Of a stretch of DNA of 58,518 nt, positions 33,253 through 40,274 are shown piece by piece (position 1 is the stretch's first letter; every line of letters begins with the position of its first letter). The notes beneath the pieces are model-generated. The model saw nothing but the letters and a program-made list of their open reading frames with translations. It searched no databases and was not told where the DNA came from. A program made the position numbers and the translations under genes. Source of the stretch: Pseudomonas citronellolis (lineage in GTDB: Bacteria > Pseudomonadota > Gammaproteobacteria > Pseudomonadales > Pseudomonadaceae); NCBI RefSeq assembly GCF_029335315.1, contig NZ_JARJLT010000038.1, positions 1-58,518 on the forward strand, written 5' to 3'.

Positions 33253-33334
33253 GCCGGCGCCCGTGGCGGGGTTAAACTGCTCGCCTTTGGTGACGGCCCG
33301 GGCCGTCGACGGATGCCGTAGAGAGAAGCGAGCG

Positions 33335-33622
33335 ATGCGTAAAGACAAGAAGCAGGTGATTGGCGAAGAGATCGGCGATGAGTCGATCAAGCTGTTCCTC
33401 GAGGTCGAGCCGGCCGACGACACGCCGCCTTCGCTGCACAAGCTGATCAAGGCCTACCGTGGCCTGCGCATCGACGACTTCGAGCGCTTCGTGAAATTCT
33501 TCGTCGAGGCCGGCTACGACCTCGCCGCCAAGGACGCCAAGGGCCACGACTTCGTCGCCCTGATCCGCGACCAGCGCCAGGCCGAGCCCTACATCGAGGT
33601 GATCGACGCCGCCCGCGGCTGA
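33335..33622 (+). CDS. Small conserved cytoplasmic protein (PA4642-like)
   Basis: 95 aa. The ATG at 33335 is chosen because MRKDKKQVIGEEIGDESIKLFLEVEPADDTPPSLHKLIKAYRGLRIDDFERFVKFFVEAGYDLAAKDAKGHDFVALI resembles a Pseudomonas protein located near mqo, as I remember it. The second half has an ankyrin-like look (EAGYDLAAKDAKGHDFVALIRDQRQAEPYIEVI), a single repeat. No known function. It is followed by a clear rho-independent terminator. Confidence 0.78.
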   Translation: MRKDKKQVIGEEIGDESIKLFLEVEPADDTPPSLHKLIKAYRGLRIDDFERFVKFFVEAGYDLAAKDAKGHDFVALIRDQRQAEPYIEVIDAARG

Positions 33623-33639
33623 TCGACCCCGTTGCGAAC

Positions 33640-33664
33640 AAGCCCGCCGCGTGCGGGCTTTTTC
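33640..33664 (+). terminator. Rho-independent terminator
   Basis: AAGCCCGC-CGCGT-GCGGGCTT is followed by TTT, 17 bp after the stop of the PA4642-like gene. Confidence 0.88.
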
Positions 33665-33673
33665 ATGCCTGGA

Positions 33674-33740
33674 GGGTTCGCGAGCAAGCTCGCTCCCACA
33701 GGTAATGCTCTTCGCAGGAGCGAGCTTGCTCGCGAACCCC
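33674..33740. repeat. REP doublet in inverted orientation (REPIN-like)
   Basis: GGTTCGCGAGCAAGCTCGCT followed by CCCAC (33675-33699) is mirrored by AGGAGCGAGCTTGCTCGCGA followed by ACCCC (33716-33740). The two REPs face each other across a short spacer, the standard REPIN form spread by RAYT transposases. No RAYT gene is in the window. Confidence 0.85.
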
Positions 33741-33785
33741 GCCTAGACTTGCAGGTAGAACAACGACAAGGCGAGGACGCAGCCC

Positions 33786-34187
33786 ATGCATGTACAACCC
33801 TATCTGTTCTTCCACGGCCAGTGCGACGAGGCCATCGCCTTCTACCAGCAGGCGCTGGGGGCGCAGCTCAACGCGCTGATGCGTTACCAGGAGGCGCCGG
33901 GGCCGCTGCAGGTGCCCGACGGTTGGTGCGAGAAGGTCATGCATGCCAGCCTGCAGGTCGGCCAGAGCGAGATCCTCATGTCCGACGGCCGTGGCGAGCA
34001 CGAGGCGCCGCTCGGCGGTTTCTGCCTGCACCTGGCGCTGCACAGCGTGGTGGCGGCGGAGCGGGCCTTCGCCGCGCTGGCCGAGGAGGGCCGGGTGGAC
34101 ATGCCGATGGAGAAGACCTTCTGGGCGCAGCGTTTCGGCATGCTCCACGACCGCTTCGGCGTCGGCTGGATGATCAGCTGCCGCTGA
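33786..34187 (+). CDS. VOC/glyoxalase-fold protein (PhnB-like)
   Basis: 133 aa. MHVQPYLFFHGQCDEAIAFYQQALGAQLNALMRYQEAP is the standard opening of PhnB/3-demethylubiquinone-methyltransferase-like VOC proteins. DGWCEKVMHASLQVGQSEILMSD and FWAQRFGMLHDRFGVGWMIS form the second and final beta-alpha units. The family includes metal-dependent and resistance proteins, but most PhnB-like members have no known activity. The gene sits between a REP doublet and a terminator shared with mqo. Confidence 0.85.
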   Translation: MHVQPYLFFHGQCDEAIAFYQQALGAQLNALMRYQEAPGPLQVPDGWCEKVMHASLQVGQSEILMSDGRGEHEAPLGGFCLHLALHSVVAAERAFAALAEEGRVDMPMEKTFWAQRFGMLHDRFGVGWMISCR

Positions 34188-34206
34188 GCCCGCGCCGCGC
34201 AAACGA

Positions 34207-34234
34207 AAAGGCCCGCCGAATGGCGGGCCTTTTG
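34207..34234. terminator. Bidirectional terminator between the VOC gene and mqo
   Basis: AAAAGGCCCGCC-GAAT-GGCGGGCCTTTT has A and T tracts on both sides and lies between convergent genes. Confidence 0.9.
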
Positions 34235-34247
34235 CGCTATGGCCGGA

Positions 34248-35735
34248 TCACTGATCCAGTTGCAGCTTCTGCCAGGTGTAGGCGTTGATCTCGCGGTAGG
34301 CCGAAGCGTCGCTTTCCAGCTGCTTCTCGCGGGCCGGGAAGATCTCCTTGAGCTTGGCGCCCCAGGCGTCGGACTTGTACTGCGCCGGGAAGCAGCGCTC
34401 GAGCAGGCCGAGCATGATCGACACGGTCACCGAGGCGCCCGGGGAGGCGCCCAGCAGGGCGGCGATGGTGCCGTCCTCGGCCGCCACCAGTTCGGTGCCG
34501 AACTGCAGGATGCCGCCTTTCTTCGGGTCCTTCTTGATGATCTGCACGCGCTGGCCTGCGGTTTCCAGGCGCCAGTCGGCCGGGTTGGCCAGCGGGTAGA
34601 ACTTGCGCAGGCTTTCCAGGCGCTGGTCCATGGACTGCATGACTTCGCGTACCAGGTAGCGGGTCAGGTCCATGTTGTCGCGGGCCACGGCGAGCATCGG
34701 CAGCAGGTTGCTGCCACGCACCGACAGCGGCAGGTCGAGGAACGAACCATGACGCAGGAACTTGGTGGAGAAGCCGGCGTAGGGCCCGAACAGCAGGGAT
34801 TTCTTGCCGTCGACCACGCGGGTGTCCAGGTGCGGCACGGACATCGGCGGGGCGCCGACCTCGGCCTGGCTGTAGACCTTGGCCTGGTGCTGCCTGACCA
34901 CTTCCGGGTTGTCGCAACGCAGCCACTGGCCGCTCACCGGGAAGCCGCCGAAGCCCTTGCTTTCCGGGATGCCGGACATCTGCAGGAGCGGCAGCGCGCC
35001 GCCGCCGGCGCCGAGGAAGACGAACTTCGTGCGGATCTTGCGCGACTGGCCGTTCTGGGTGTTCTTGACGTCGACGATCCAGTCCTGGCCGTCACGCTCG
35101 AGGCCCACGACCTTCTGGAAGTAGCTGACCTTCGCGCCATCCTGCTTGCCCAGGCGGGCCAGCAGCTGGTTGGTCAGGGCGCCGAAGTTGACGTCGGTGC
35201 CGTGCTCGACGCGGGTTGCGGCGACACGCTCGTCGGCCGGGCGGCCGGGCGTGGTCAGCGGCGCCCACTGGCCCAGCTGCTCGCGGTCCTCGGTGTAGAC
35301 CATGGACTCGAAGGCGTGGTGCTGGCTGAGCTTCTCGAAGCGCTTCTTCAGGAAATCCACGTCCTTGCCGCGAACGAAGCTCAGGTGCGGCACCGGATTG
35401 ATGAAGTTGCGCGGATTGCCGAAGCCTTCCTTGTCCACCAGGTGGGCCCAGAACTGCTTGGACACCTCGAACTGGGCGTTGATCTGCACCGCTTTCTTGA
35501 TGTCGATGCTGCCGTCGGCGGCCTGCGGCGTATAGTTCAGCTCGCAGAGCCCGGCGTGGCCGGTACCGGCGTTGTTCCAGGGGTTGGAGCTCTCGATCGC
35601 TCCGGACTCCTGCAGTTCGACGATCTCCAGGCGGATGCCCGGCTCGACTTCCTTCAGCAGGGTCGCCAGGGTTGCGCTCATGATGCCGGCGCCAACCAGC
35701 AGCACATCCAAAGCTTCGTGTTCGTTCTGCGCCAT
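34248..35735 (-). CDS. mqo: Malate:quinone oxidoreductase
   Basis: 495 aa. A membrane-associated FAD enzyme that oxidises L-malate to oxaloacetate and reduces quinone, replacing or supplementing malate dehydrogenase in the TCA cycle. The FAD-binding motif is [22 protein letters not shown], with family blocks [61 protein letters not shown] and [20 protein letters not shown]. The ATG at 35735 ([17 protein letters not shown]) is used; an earlier in-frame ATG has no family support. Pseudomonads often have two mqo genes; this one matches the PA4640-type locus by neighbours. A 516-bp upstream region carries structured DNA. Confidence 0.96.
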   Translation of the reverse strand: MAQNEHEALDVLLVGAGIMSATLATLLKEVEPGIRLEIVELQESGAIESSNPWNNAGTGHAGLCELNYTPQAADGSIDIKKAVQINAQFEVSKQFWAHLVDKEGFGNPRNFINPVPHLSFVRGKDVDFLKKRFEKLSQHHAFESMVYTEDREQLGQWAPLTTPGRPADERVAATRVEHGTDVNFGALTNQLLARLGKQDGAKVSYFQKVVGLERDGQDWIVDVKNTQNGQSRKIRTKFVFLGAGGGALPLLQMSGIPESKGFGGFPVSGQWLRCDNPEVVRQHQAKVYSQAEVGAPPMSVPHLDTRVVDGKKSLLFGPYAGFSTKFLRHGSFLDLPLSVRGSNLLPMLAVARDNMDLTRYLVREVMQSMDQRLESLRKFYPLANPADWRLETAGQRVQIIKKDPKKGGILQFGTELVAAEDGTIAALLGASPGASVTVSIMLGLLERCFPAQYKSDAWGAKLKEIFPAREKQLESDASAYREINAYTWQKLQLDQ

Positions 35736-36006
35736 TCTCGCTCGCCACACTCTCGTGAAGTAGTGAAAAACCTTCAAATCACGCTCTTATGGAGACGTGA
35801 AGCTCAAAGGGGGTCGTCGCTGCGGGCGGGTCCGGTCTCGGTACGGAGGGGACTCGCGGCAATCCTTGCCTGAAAGTGTCGTCGCAACGATCGGTACAAA
35901 GCGCAGGGGGCCCGTGGCCGCCGCGCGATTGGCGACTCTCTAGGAGGGCGTGACAGGAGGACGAACGCAAGGCCGTCGAACTGTGGGACCCGATCAGGAG
36001 GCGTCC

Positions 36007-36029
36007 TTATAATCGGGGGGCGATTATAA
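36007..36029. promoter_or_regulatory. Dyad with two opposed consensus -10 boxes
   Basis: TTATAATCG-GGGGG-CGATTATAA is a perfect 9-bp inverted repeat. TATAAT appears on the plus strand at 36008-36013 and on the minus strand at 36028-36023. No good -35 is seen in either direction. It could serve mqo (minus) or be an operator. Confidence 0.5.
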
Positions 36030-36091
36030 CGACGAAATGCGAAAAAAGCCCTCGAACTTAGACTTTTTTCCGAGTCCTGGTCACCGGATTA

Positions 36092-36126
36092 CCTGGGATT
36101 GCACCATGCTGGTGCGTTTTCCCAGG
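36092..36126. promoter_or_regulatory. Stem-loop containing an NtrC-like palindrome
   Basis: CCTGGGA-TT-GCACCA-TGC-TGGTGC-GTTT-TCCCAGG pairs over two stems separated by an asymmetric bulge. The inner part TTGCACCATGCTGGTGCG matches the NtrC enhancer pattern TGCACC-N5-GGTGCA at all but the last base. No good sigma54 promoter was found beside it. Confidence 0.4.
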
Positions 36127-36251
36127 GCAATATATCGGTGCCGAGGAACCTGAAACAAAGTGCCAGCGTCCAACCTGCAGAGCGCTATCAGGGCGCTCCG
36201 ACGGCCGGTATACTGCCCGCCGCTTCGAGCCCAACCCATGGAGACACGAAC

Positions 36252-36839
36252 ATGTTGCAGCGCCTGTTGCTCAGTCTGATCGCCGCCGGCACCCTGGCCT
36301 TGTCCGGCTGTGCCCTCAGCCCGCAACAACTCAATCCGGACCCGCAGTTCAGCGGCCAGCCGGTCGCCGTCGGCCAAGGCCAGCCGGTGGTGGTGAAGGT
36401 GGTCGACGGCCGCCAGAGCACCGAGCTCGGCACCCGCGGCGGTCTCTACTCGGAGACCAGCGCGGTCACCGTGCGCAGCCAGGACGTGATTCCCAAGCTG
36501 CAGGCGCAGGCCGAGGTGGCGGTACGCCTGCTCGGCTTCACCCCGTCGCCGAACGCCTACAACGCCCCGACCCTGACCCTGACCCTGGCCGATCTGAAGT
36601 ACCAGTCGCCCAAGGACGGCGTCTACGTGACCCAGGCCACCATCGGCGCGACCTTCCGTGTCGACGTGCAGAGCGGCGGGCGCAACTACAGCGGCCGTTA
36701 CGGCTCCTCGCTGGACCAGAGCTTCGGCATGGCGCCGAACCAGGCGACCAACACCAAGCTGGTCAGCGATGTGCTCAGCGACGCCCTGAACCGCGTGTTC
36801 AAGGACCCGAGCATCGGCCAGACCCTGAATACGCGCTGA
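36252..36839 (+). CDS. YajG-family lipoprotein
   Basis: 195 aa from the ATG at 36252, which has GGAGA upstream. MLQRLLLSLIAAGTLALSGCALS is a lipoprotein signal with lipobox LSGC (Cys20). The mature part fits the YajG family: VVVKVVDGRQSTELGTRGGLYSETSAVTVRSQDVIPKLQAQAEVAVRLLGFTPSPN ... ATFRVDVQSGGRNYSGRYGSSLDQSF. YajG proteins are outer-membrane-associated lipoproteins of unknown role. A TATACT box about 40 bp upstream may be its -10. It is convergent with a small minus-strand gene, with a shared terminator. Confidence 0.85.
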   Translation: MLQRLLLSLIAAGTLALSGCALSPQQLNPDPQFSGQPVAVGQGQPVVVKVVDGRQSTELGTRGGLYSETSAVTVRSQDVIPKLQAQAEVAVRLLGFTPSPNAYNAPTLTLTLADLKYQSPKDGVYVTQATIGATFRVDVQSGGRNYSGRYGSSLDQSFGMAPNQATNTKLVSDVLSDALNRVFKDPSIGQTLNTR

Positions 36840-36854
36840 GTTCCAGGTGCGCAC

Positions 36855-36886
36855 GAAAAAGCCCGGCCAGTGCCGGGCTTTTTTCA
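36855..36886. terminator. Terminator between the YajG-like gene and the small minus-strand gene
   Basis: AAAAAGCCCGGC-CAGT-GCCGGGCTTTTTT is a strong stem with tracts on both sides, so it can work in both directions. Confidence 0.9.
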
Positions 36887-36897
36887 TGCAGCGGAAT

Positions 36898-37107
36898 TCA
36901 GGCGGCGGCCTGGTGGAACGGGTCGTTCTCGTAGGCCGGCTGGCGTTCGTCGGCTTCCGGCAGGTCCAGGTGCTCGTGGCCGCAGGCCTGGGTGTACACC
37001 AGCCAATGGTCGTCCTGGACGTTGAAGGACAGGTCGGTGACCACGGCTTCGATTTCTTCCAGGTGTTCGATCAGGTACGCGCTTTCGTGGGGAACGATCT
37101 CGAGCAT
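36898..37107 (-). CDS. Small acidic conserved-looking protein, unknown function
   Basis: 69 aa. The ribosome site TAGGAGAG lies 6 bp before the ATG at 37107, and a terminator follows, so the gene is very probably real. The sequence MLEIVPHESAYLIEHLEEIEAVVTDLSFNVQDDHWLVYTQACGHEHLDLPEADERQPAYENDPFHQAAA is acidic with several His/Cys residues, which could bind metal (speculative). No signal peptide. Located near mqo in the same order as I remember for P. aeruginosa. Confidence 0.72.
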   Translation of the reverse strand: MLEIVPHESAYLIEHLEEIEAVVTDLSFNVQDDHWLVYTQACGHEHLDLPEADERQPAYENDPFHQAAA

Positions 37108-37377
37108 GATGTCTCTCCTAGGTGATGAACCGGATGGCGAAAGGGACCTAGCCAGTCATGTGCCAGGTGGCGCGGACGACTTAGAACCCTTCTCGATAAC
37201 GCTGACGTTCGTCGTGAATAAGATGACCGAACTGGCTGCGGCTTCTGCCTGGGAGATACAATCGGCGGCGTTTCTTTCAGTCCCGTGACGCACCCTCTGC
37301 GGTTCGTCGCAATGTACAGAACTGGCCTTGGCGCTTTCTTGCTTCGGGGTGCGCAGTCCTGAAGTGTGGAGGTCGTG

Positions 37378-37665
37378 ATGTCGCTGCAGGCGCTCTGGAA
37401 TCTGTTCCAGGCCCACCCCGCCCGGGTTCTCAATGACCTGGCGCTGTTCTTCTGCCTGGCTGGCGCCTGGCTGCTGCTGGCCACCCGCCGGCGCGAGCGC
37501 CTGGCCCTGCAACGGCTGCTGGCCGGCGCCGACGGCGAGGCCGTGAGCCTGGCCGAGGCCGAGCCCTCGACCGCGCGGATCAACCGCTTCTTCTACCATT
37601 TCGGCTTCGCCTGCCTGGCGCTGGCCGTGGTCCTGAGCCGCTACAGCACGCACCTGGCGGGCTGA
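37378..37665 (+). CDS. Small two-helix inner-membrane protein
   Basis: 95 aa from the ATG at 37378, with GGAGG 5 bp upstream. Two hydrophobic helices are seen: DLALFFCLAGAWLLLA (about 25-40) and HFGFACLALAVVLSRY (about 74-89), joined by a basic then acidic loop (TRRRERLALQRLLAGADGEAVSLAEAEPS). Unknown function. A terminator follows within 20 bp. The 270 bp upstream hold no other gene. Confidence 0.72.
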   Translation: MSLQALWNLFQAHPARVLNDLALFFCLAGAWLLLATRRRERLALQRLLAGADGEAVSLAEAEPSTARINRFFYHFGFACLALAVVLSRYSTHLAG

Positions 37666-37683
37666 GCCGCACCGAAGCGATGC

Positions 37684-37709
37684 AAAAGGGCGCCCGAGGG
37701 CGCCCTTTT
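37684..37709. terminator. Bidirectional terminator
   Basis: AAAAGGGCGCC-CGA-GGGCGCCCTTTT lies between the small membrane protein gene and the convergent acyltransferase gene. Confidence 0.9.
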
Positions 37710-37724
37710 CGTTCATCGCGGCGA

Positions 37725-38882
37725 TCAGTCCTGCTTGAGGCGGTACTGGTTGAGCACCGGGTTGGCGTACTGCAGCAGCAGGTAGGGGCGCTGCTCTTCG
37801 GGGCAGGCGTCCAGGCGCTCCTGCCACTGCGCGCGGGCGCGTTGCAGTTCCTCGGCGCCGAACAGGCTGGCGGCGCTCGGCACGCCCAGGGCCGGGTCGC
37901 GCAGCGTGGACATCTCGTAGGCCAGGTAATGCACCGGGAACAGCCGGTAGTTGCCGAGGATCTGCCGGTCCAGGGCGGCGGCCAGTTGCTTGGCGTCGTC
38001 GTAGTCGCCGTCCATCTCGGGGCCGAAGTTGATGTGCACGCGGCCTTTGTAGCCGGTGATGCCCTGGGCGATGCTGGCGTCGTCCTCGCCCGGCGCCTTG
38101 CGGTACTCGCCGGTGCTGGCGCGGGTGAACAGCTCGCGGGCCTTGGCGGCGTCGCAGGGGTCGTATTCGTAGCTGATCGATACCGGGATCAGGTGCAGCT
38201 CGCGGGCCACCTCGGCGAAGGGCTCGCCCTTGCGGCTCATGTGGAACATCTTGAGGATCGCCGAATCGGTGCGGTCGTCACCGTCCTTGGCGCGGCCTTC
38301 GGCCTGGGCGATCCACACCGACTCGCCGTCCTCGCGGATCGAATGGTTGATGTAGGCCGACAGCGTGTTGTACGCCGCCAGCTTCTCGCGCCGGCCGCTG
38401 ATCGAGCGGTGCACGATGAAACTCTTGTTCAGGCGCATCAGGTCGCTGACGAACGGTCGCTGCAGCAGGTTGTCGCCGATGGCGATGCGCGGCGTCGGCA
38501 GCCTGGCGTGGTAGATGGCGTAGTTGCAGAACGCCGGGTCCATCACGATGTCGCGGTGGTTGGCGATGAACAGGTAGGCGCGGCCGGGCTTGAGGTTTTC
38601 CACGCCGGAGTAGGTCACGCCGTCGGTGGCGTGCTCGATGGTGCGGTCGACGTAGGGCTCGAACTTGTCCTGCAGCTCCACCACGCTACGGATGCCGGTG
38701 ACCTCGCGGGCCAGGCGGTGGGCGATCAGCGGGCGCAGCAGCCAGCCGAAGGGGCGCGACAGGCGCGGATAGCGATAGCGCGCCAGAATACTGAGGAAGG
38801 TGTCATCGCTCAGCAGGCGTTGCAGAACGGCCGGGACTTCGGCGTCGTTGTACGGTCGGATGGCTTCGAACTCGCCCATCAT
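37725..38882 (-). CDS. Acyltransferase family protein (PlsC/PlsB-like)
   Basis: 385 aa. Acyltransferase-like blocks are seen in GRAYLFIANHRDIVMDPAFCNYAIYH (catalytic motif region), RPFVSDLMRLNKSFIVHRSISGRREKLAAYNTLSAYI (block II) and ESVWIAQAEGRAKDGDDRTDSAILKMF, which resembles the FPEGTRS-type block III. The first motif is NHRDIVMD, with His and the last Asp five residues apart rather than the classical four. The family is annotated in pseudomonads as 1-acyl-glycerol-3-phosphate acyltransferase-like; substrate unknown. No obvious membrane helix. Two adjacent ATGs are possible (38882, 38879). Confidence 0.78.
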   Translation of the reverse strand: MMGEFEAIRPYNDAEVPAVLQRLLSDDTFLSILARYRYPRLSRPFGWLLRPLIAHRLAREVTGIRSVVELQDKFEPYVDRTIEHATDGVTYSGVENLKPGRAYLFIANHRDIVMDPAFCNYAIYHARLPTPRIAIGDNLLQRPFVSDLMRLNKSFIVHRSISGRREKLAAYNTLSAYINHSIREDGESVWIAQAEGRAKDGDDRTDSAILKMFHMSRKGEPFAEVARELHLIPVSISYEYDPCDAAKARELFTRASTGEYRKAPGEDDASIAQGITGYKGRVHINFGPEMDGDYDDAKQLAAALDRQILGNYRLFPVHYLAYEMSTLRDPALGVPSAASLFGAEELQRARAQWQERLDACPEEQRPYLLLQYANPVLNQYRLKQD

Positions 38883-39018
38883 GCTCTCTTGTTCATGGGT
38901 GTAACTGGCGCGGCCCGCGTCTGGCGCGGGCCTTTCCCCCGGAATCCGGCGTCGCGCGCGGGCGCGGCCGGGTAAAAAGACCGCGGGAGTATAACGGAAG
39001 TCACACGGGAACCTTCAG

Positions 39019-39201
39019 ATGCTCGAGACCCAGGCGTACCAATGTCCCTATTGCGGCGAGCCGGTCGAGGCGGTGCTCGACCTCTCCGCCGGCGACCAGA
39101 GCTACTATGAGGATTGTCCGGTGTGTTGCCGGCCGATCCTGTTCCAGCTGTACACCGACGGCGTCGACTGGACGCTGGAGGCCCATCGGGAGGACGACTG
39201 A
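39019..39201 (+). CDS. CPXCG motif-containing cysteine-rich protein
   Basis: 60 aa. MLETQAYQCPYCGEPVEAVLDLSAGDQSYYEDCPVCCRPILFQLYTDG carries CPYCG and CPVC, a zinc-ribbon with two Cys pairs 24 residues apart. The family is small, conserved in gammaproteobacteria and of unknown function. Its TGA shares one base with the ATG of the next gene (TGATG), so translation is coupled. Confidence 0.88.
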   Translation: MLETQAYQCPYCGEPVEAVLDLSAGDQSYYEDCPVCCRPILFQLYTDGVDWTLEAHREDD

Positions 39202-39467
39202 TGCAACGAGTCTATGAACCGGCCGACCTGGCCGAGGCCGAGCTGCTGACCGGCGTGCTGGCCAGCGAGGGCGTAGCCTGCCACCTCCACGGCCGCCACC
39301 TGCTCGGCGGTATCGGCGAATTGCCGCTGCACGGCCTGCTGCACCTGTGGGTCGACGACGAGGACGCACAACGGGCGCGCGACCTGATCGCGGCGTACAA
39401 TGCCGCGCAACCGCTGCCCGGCCCGGCCGACGAGTTCGGCCCGGCCAGCGGCATCCTGCTCTGCTGA
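39201..39467 (+). CDS. DUF2007 domain protein
   Basis: 88 aa from the ATG at 39201 (TGATG overlap). RVYEPADLAEAELLTGVLASEGVACHLHGRHLLGGIGELPLHGLLHLWVDDEDAQRARDLIAAYN fits DUF2007, a ferredoxin-like fold described as a putative signal-transducing or protein-binding domain. The middle of a three-gene cluster with the CPXCG and SRAP-like genes. The function is not known. Confidence 0.87.
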   Translation: MQRVYEPADLAEAELLTGVLASEGVACHLHGRHLLGGIGELPLHGLLHLWVDDEDAQRARDLIAAYNAAQPLPGPADEFGPASGILLC

Positions 39468-39485
39468 GGCCGCCCTGGAGCGTCG

Positions 39486-40103
39486 ATGACCGCCCGCTTC
39501 GCCCTGTTCCGCTGGACCCGCGAGCTCGCCGAGCTGCCGGGCTTTCCGAAGAACCACCCGCCGCACTGGAACCTCGCCCCCGGCGCGCAGCTGCTGATGC
39601 TGCGCGAGGAGGCTGGCGTGCGCCGCGCCGACCTGGCCCGCTGGGGCCTGACCCCGGCCTGGCTCACCGACCTGTCGCGCACCCCGGCCCACGCCCGCGC
39701 CGAGACCCTGCACGAGCAGCCGATGTTCCGCGAGGCCTTCGCCCGCCGCCGCTGCCTGGTGCCGGCCAACGGCTTCTACGAGTGGCGCGGTGTGCGCAAG
39801 CGCCCCTACTGGGTGGCCGCGAGCGGTGGCCTGAGCTACTTCGCCGGCATCTGGGAAGCCTACCCGGTGGATGGTCACACCTGGCTCAGCCTGGCCCTGG
39901 TGACCCGCGCCGCCGGCGACCTGCGCCGTCCGCTGCTGCTCCAGGAAGAGGACGACCGCGGGCTCTGGCTCGACGCGGGGGCGCCGCAGCCCAAGCTGCT
40001 GAGCTTGCTGGCGCGGCCGCAGCCGGGGCTGCGCGAGCAGGCGCTGGCGACCATCGTCAACGATCCCGCCTGCGACGGGCCGGAGTGCCTGACGCCCGCC
40101 TAG
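39486..40103 (+). CDS. SRAP-family (YedK/HMCES-like) protein lacking the catalytic cysteine
   Basis: 205 aa, close to the usual SRAP length. The family is evident from HWNLAPGAQLLML (normally NIAPT), HARAETLHEQPMFREAFARRRCLVPANGFYEWRG and PYWVAASGGLSYFAGIWEAY. Active SRAP proteins begin MCGRF and use Cys2 to form a thiazolidine crosslink with abasic DNA. Here the protein begins MTARF: Cys2 is Thr. A TGA 21 bp upstream in frame and GGAG before the ATG rule out another start with Cys. The Asn of NARAE is His, and the C-terminal HxRMP histidine motif is absent, but Glu99 is kept. It is probably not a canonical abasic-site protein. Same strand, 18 bp after DUF2007. Confidence 0.85.
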   Translation: MTARFALFRWTRELAELPGFPKNHPPHWNLAPGAQLLMLREEAGVRRADLARWGLTPAWLTDLSRTPAHARAETLHEQPMFREAFARRRCLVPANGFYEWRGVRKRPYWVAASGGLSYFAGIWEAYPVDGHTWLSLALVTRAAGDLRRPLLLQEEDDRGLWLDAGAPQPKLLSLLARPQPGLREQALATIVNDPACDGPECLTPA

Positions 40104-40274
40104 GTGCCGGCTCTCGCTCCTGCGAAAGGCCTTCCCCGCCATCCGCTTCATCAGCCAGAGGTCGCCACTCGCATTCAGCTACCTGATAGTGAGAGCACGC
40201 TGCTATTCACCTTGCCTAAGCTCCAGCCTCTCCCCATCGCTCTGGCCGCGTTGGCGGCGACTCAGGAGTCCGGC

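Larger units (their letters stand above)
35736..36251. other. 516-bp divergent regulatory region between mqo and the YajG-like gene
   Basis: No credible gene. It holds a dyad of two opposed TATAAT boxes (36007-36029), a GAAAAAAG/CTTTTTTC pair (36041-36070), a strong stem-loop resembling an NtrC site (36092-36126) and a TATACT -10-like box (36209-36214) before the YajG-like gene. An open frame entering from 36099 lacks a ribosome site. Confidence 0.6.

Noticed and set aside
36130..36175. Sigma54 promoter near the NtrC-like palindrome
   Set aside because: The best candidate (TGGCACTTTGTTTCA on the minus strand) lacks the essential GC at -12 and lies over 400 bp from mqo.
36099..36251. N-terminal extension of the YajG-like protein from 36099
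   Set aside because: No ribosome site, and the lipoprotein signal peptide starting at 36252 would be buried.
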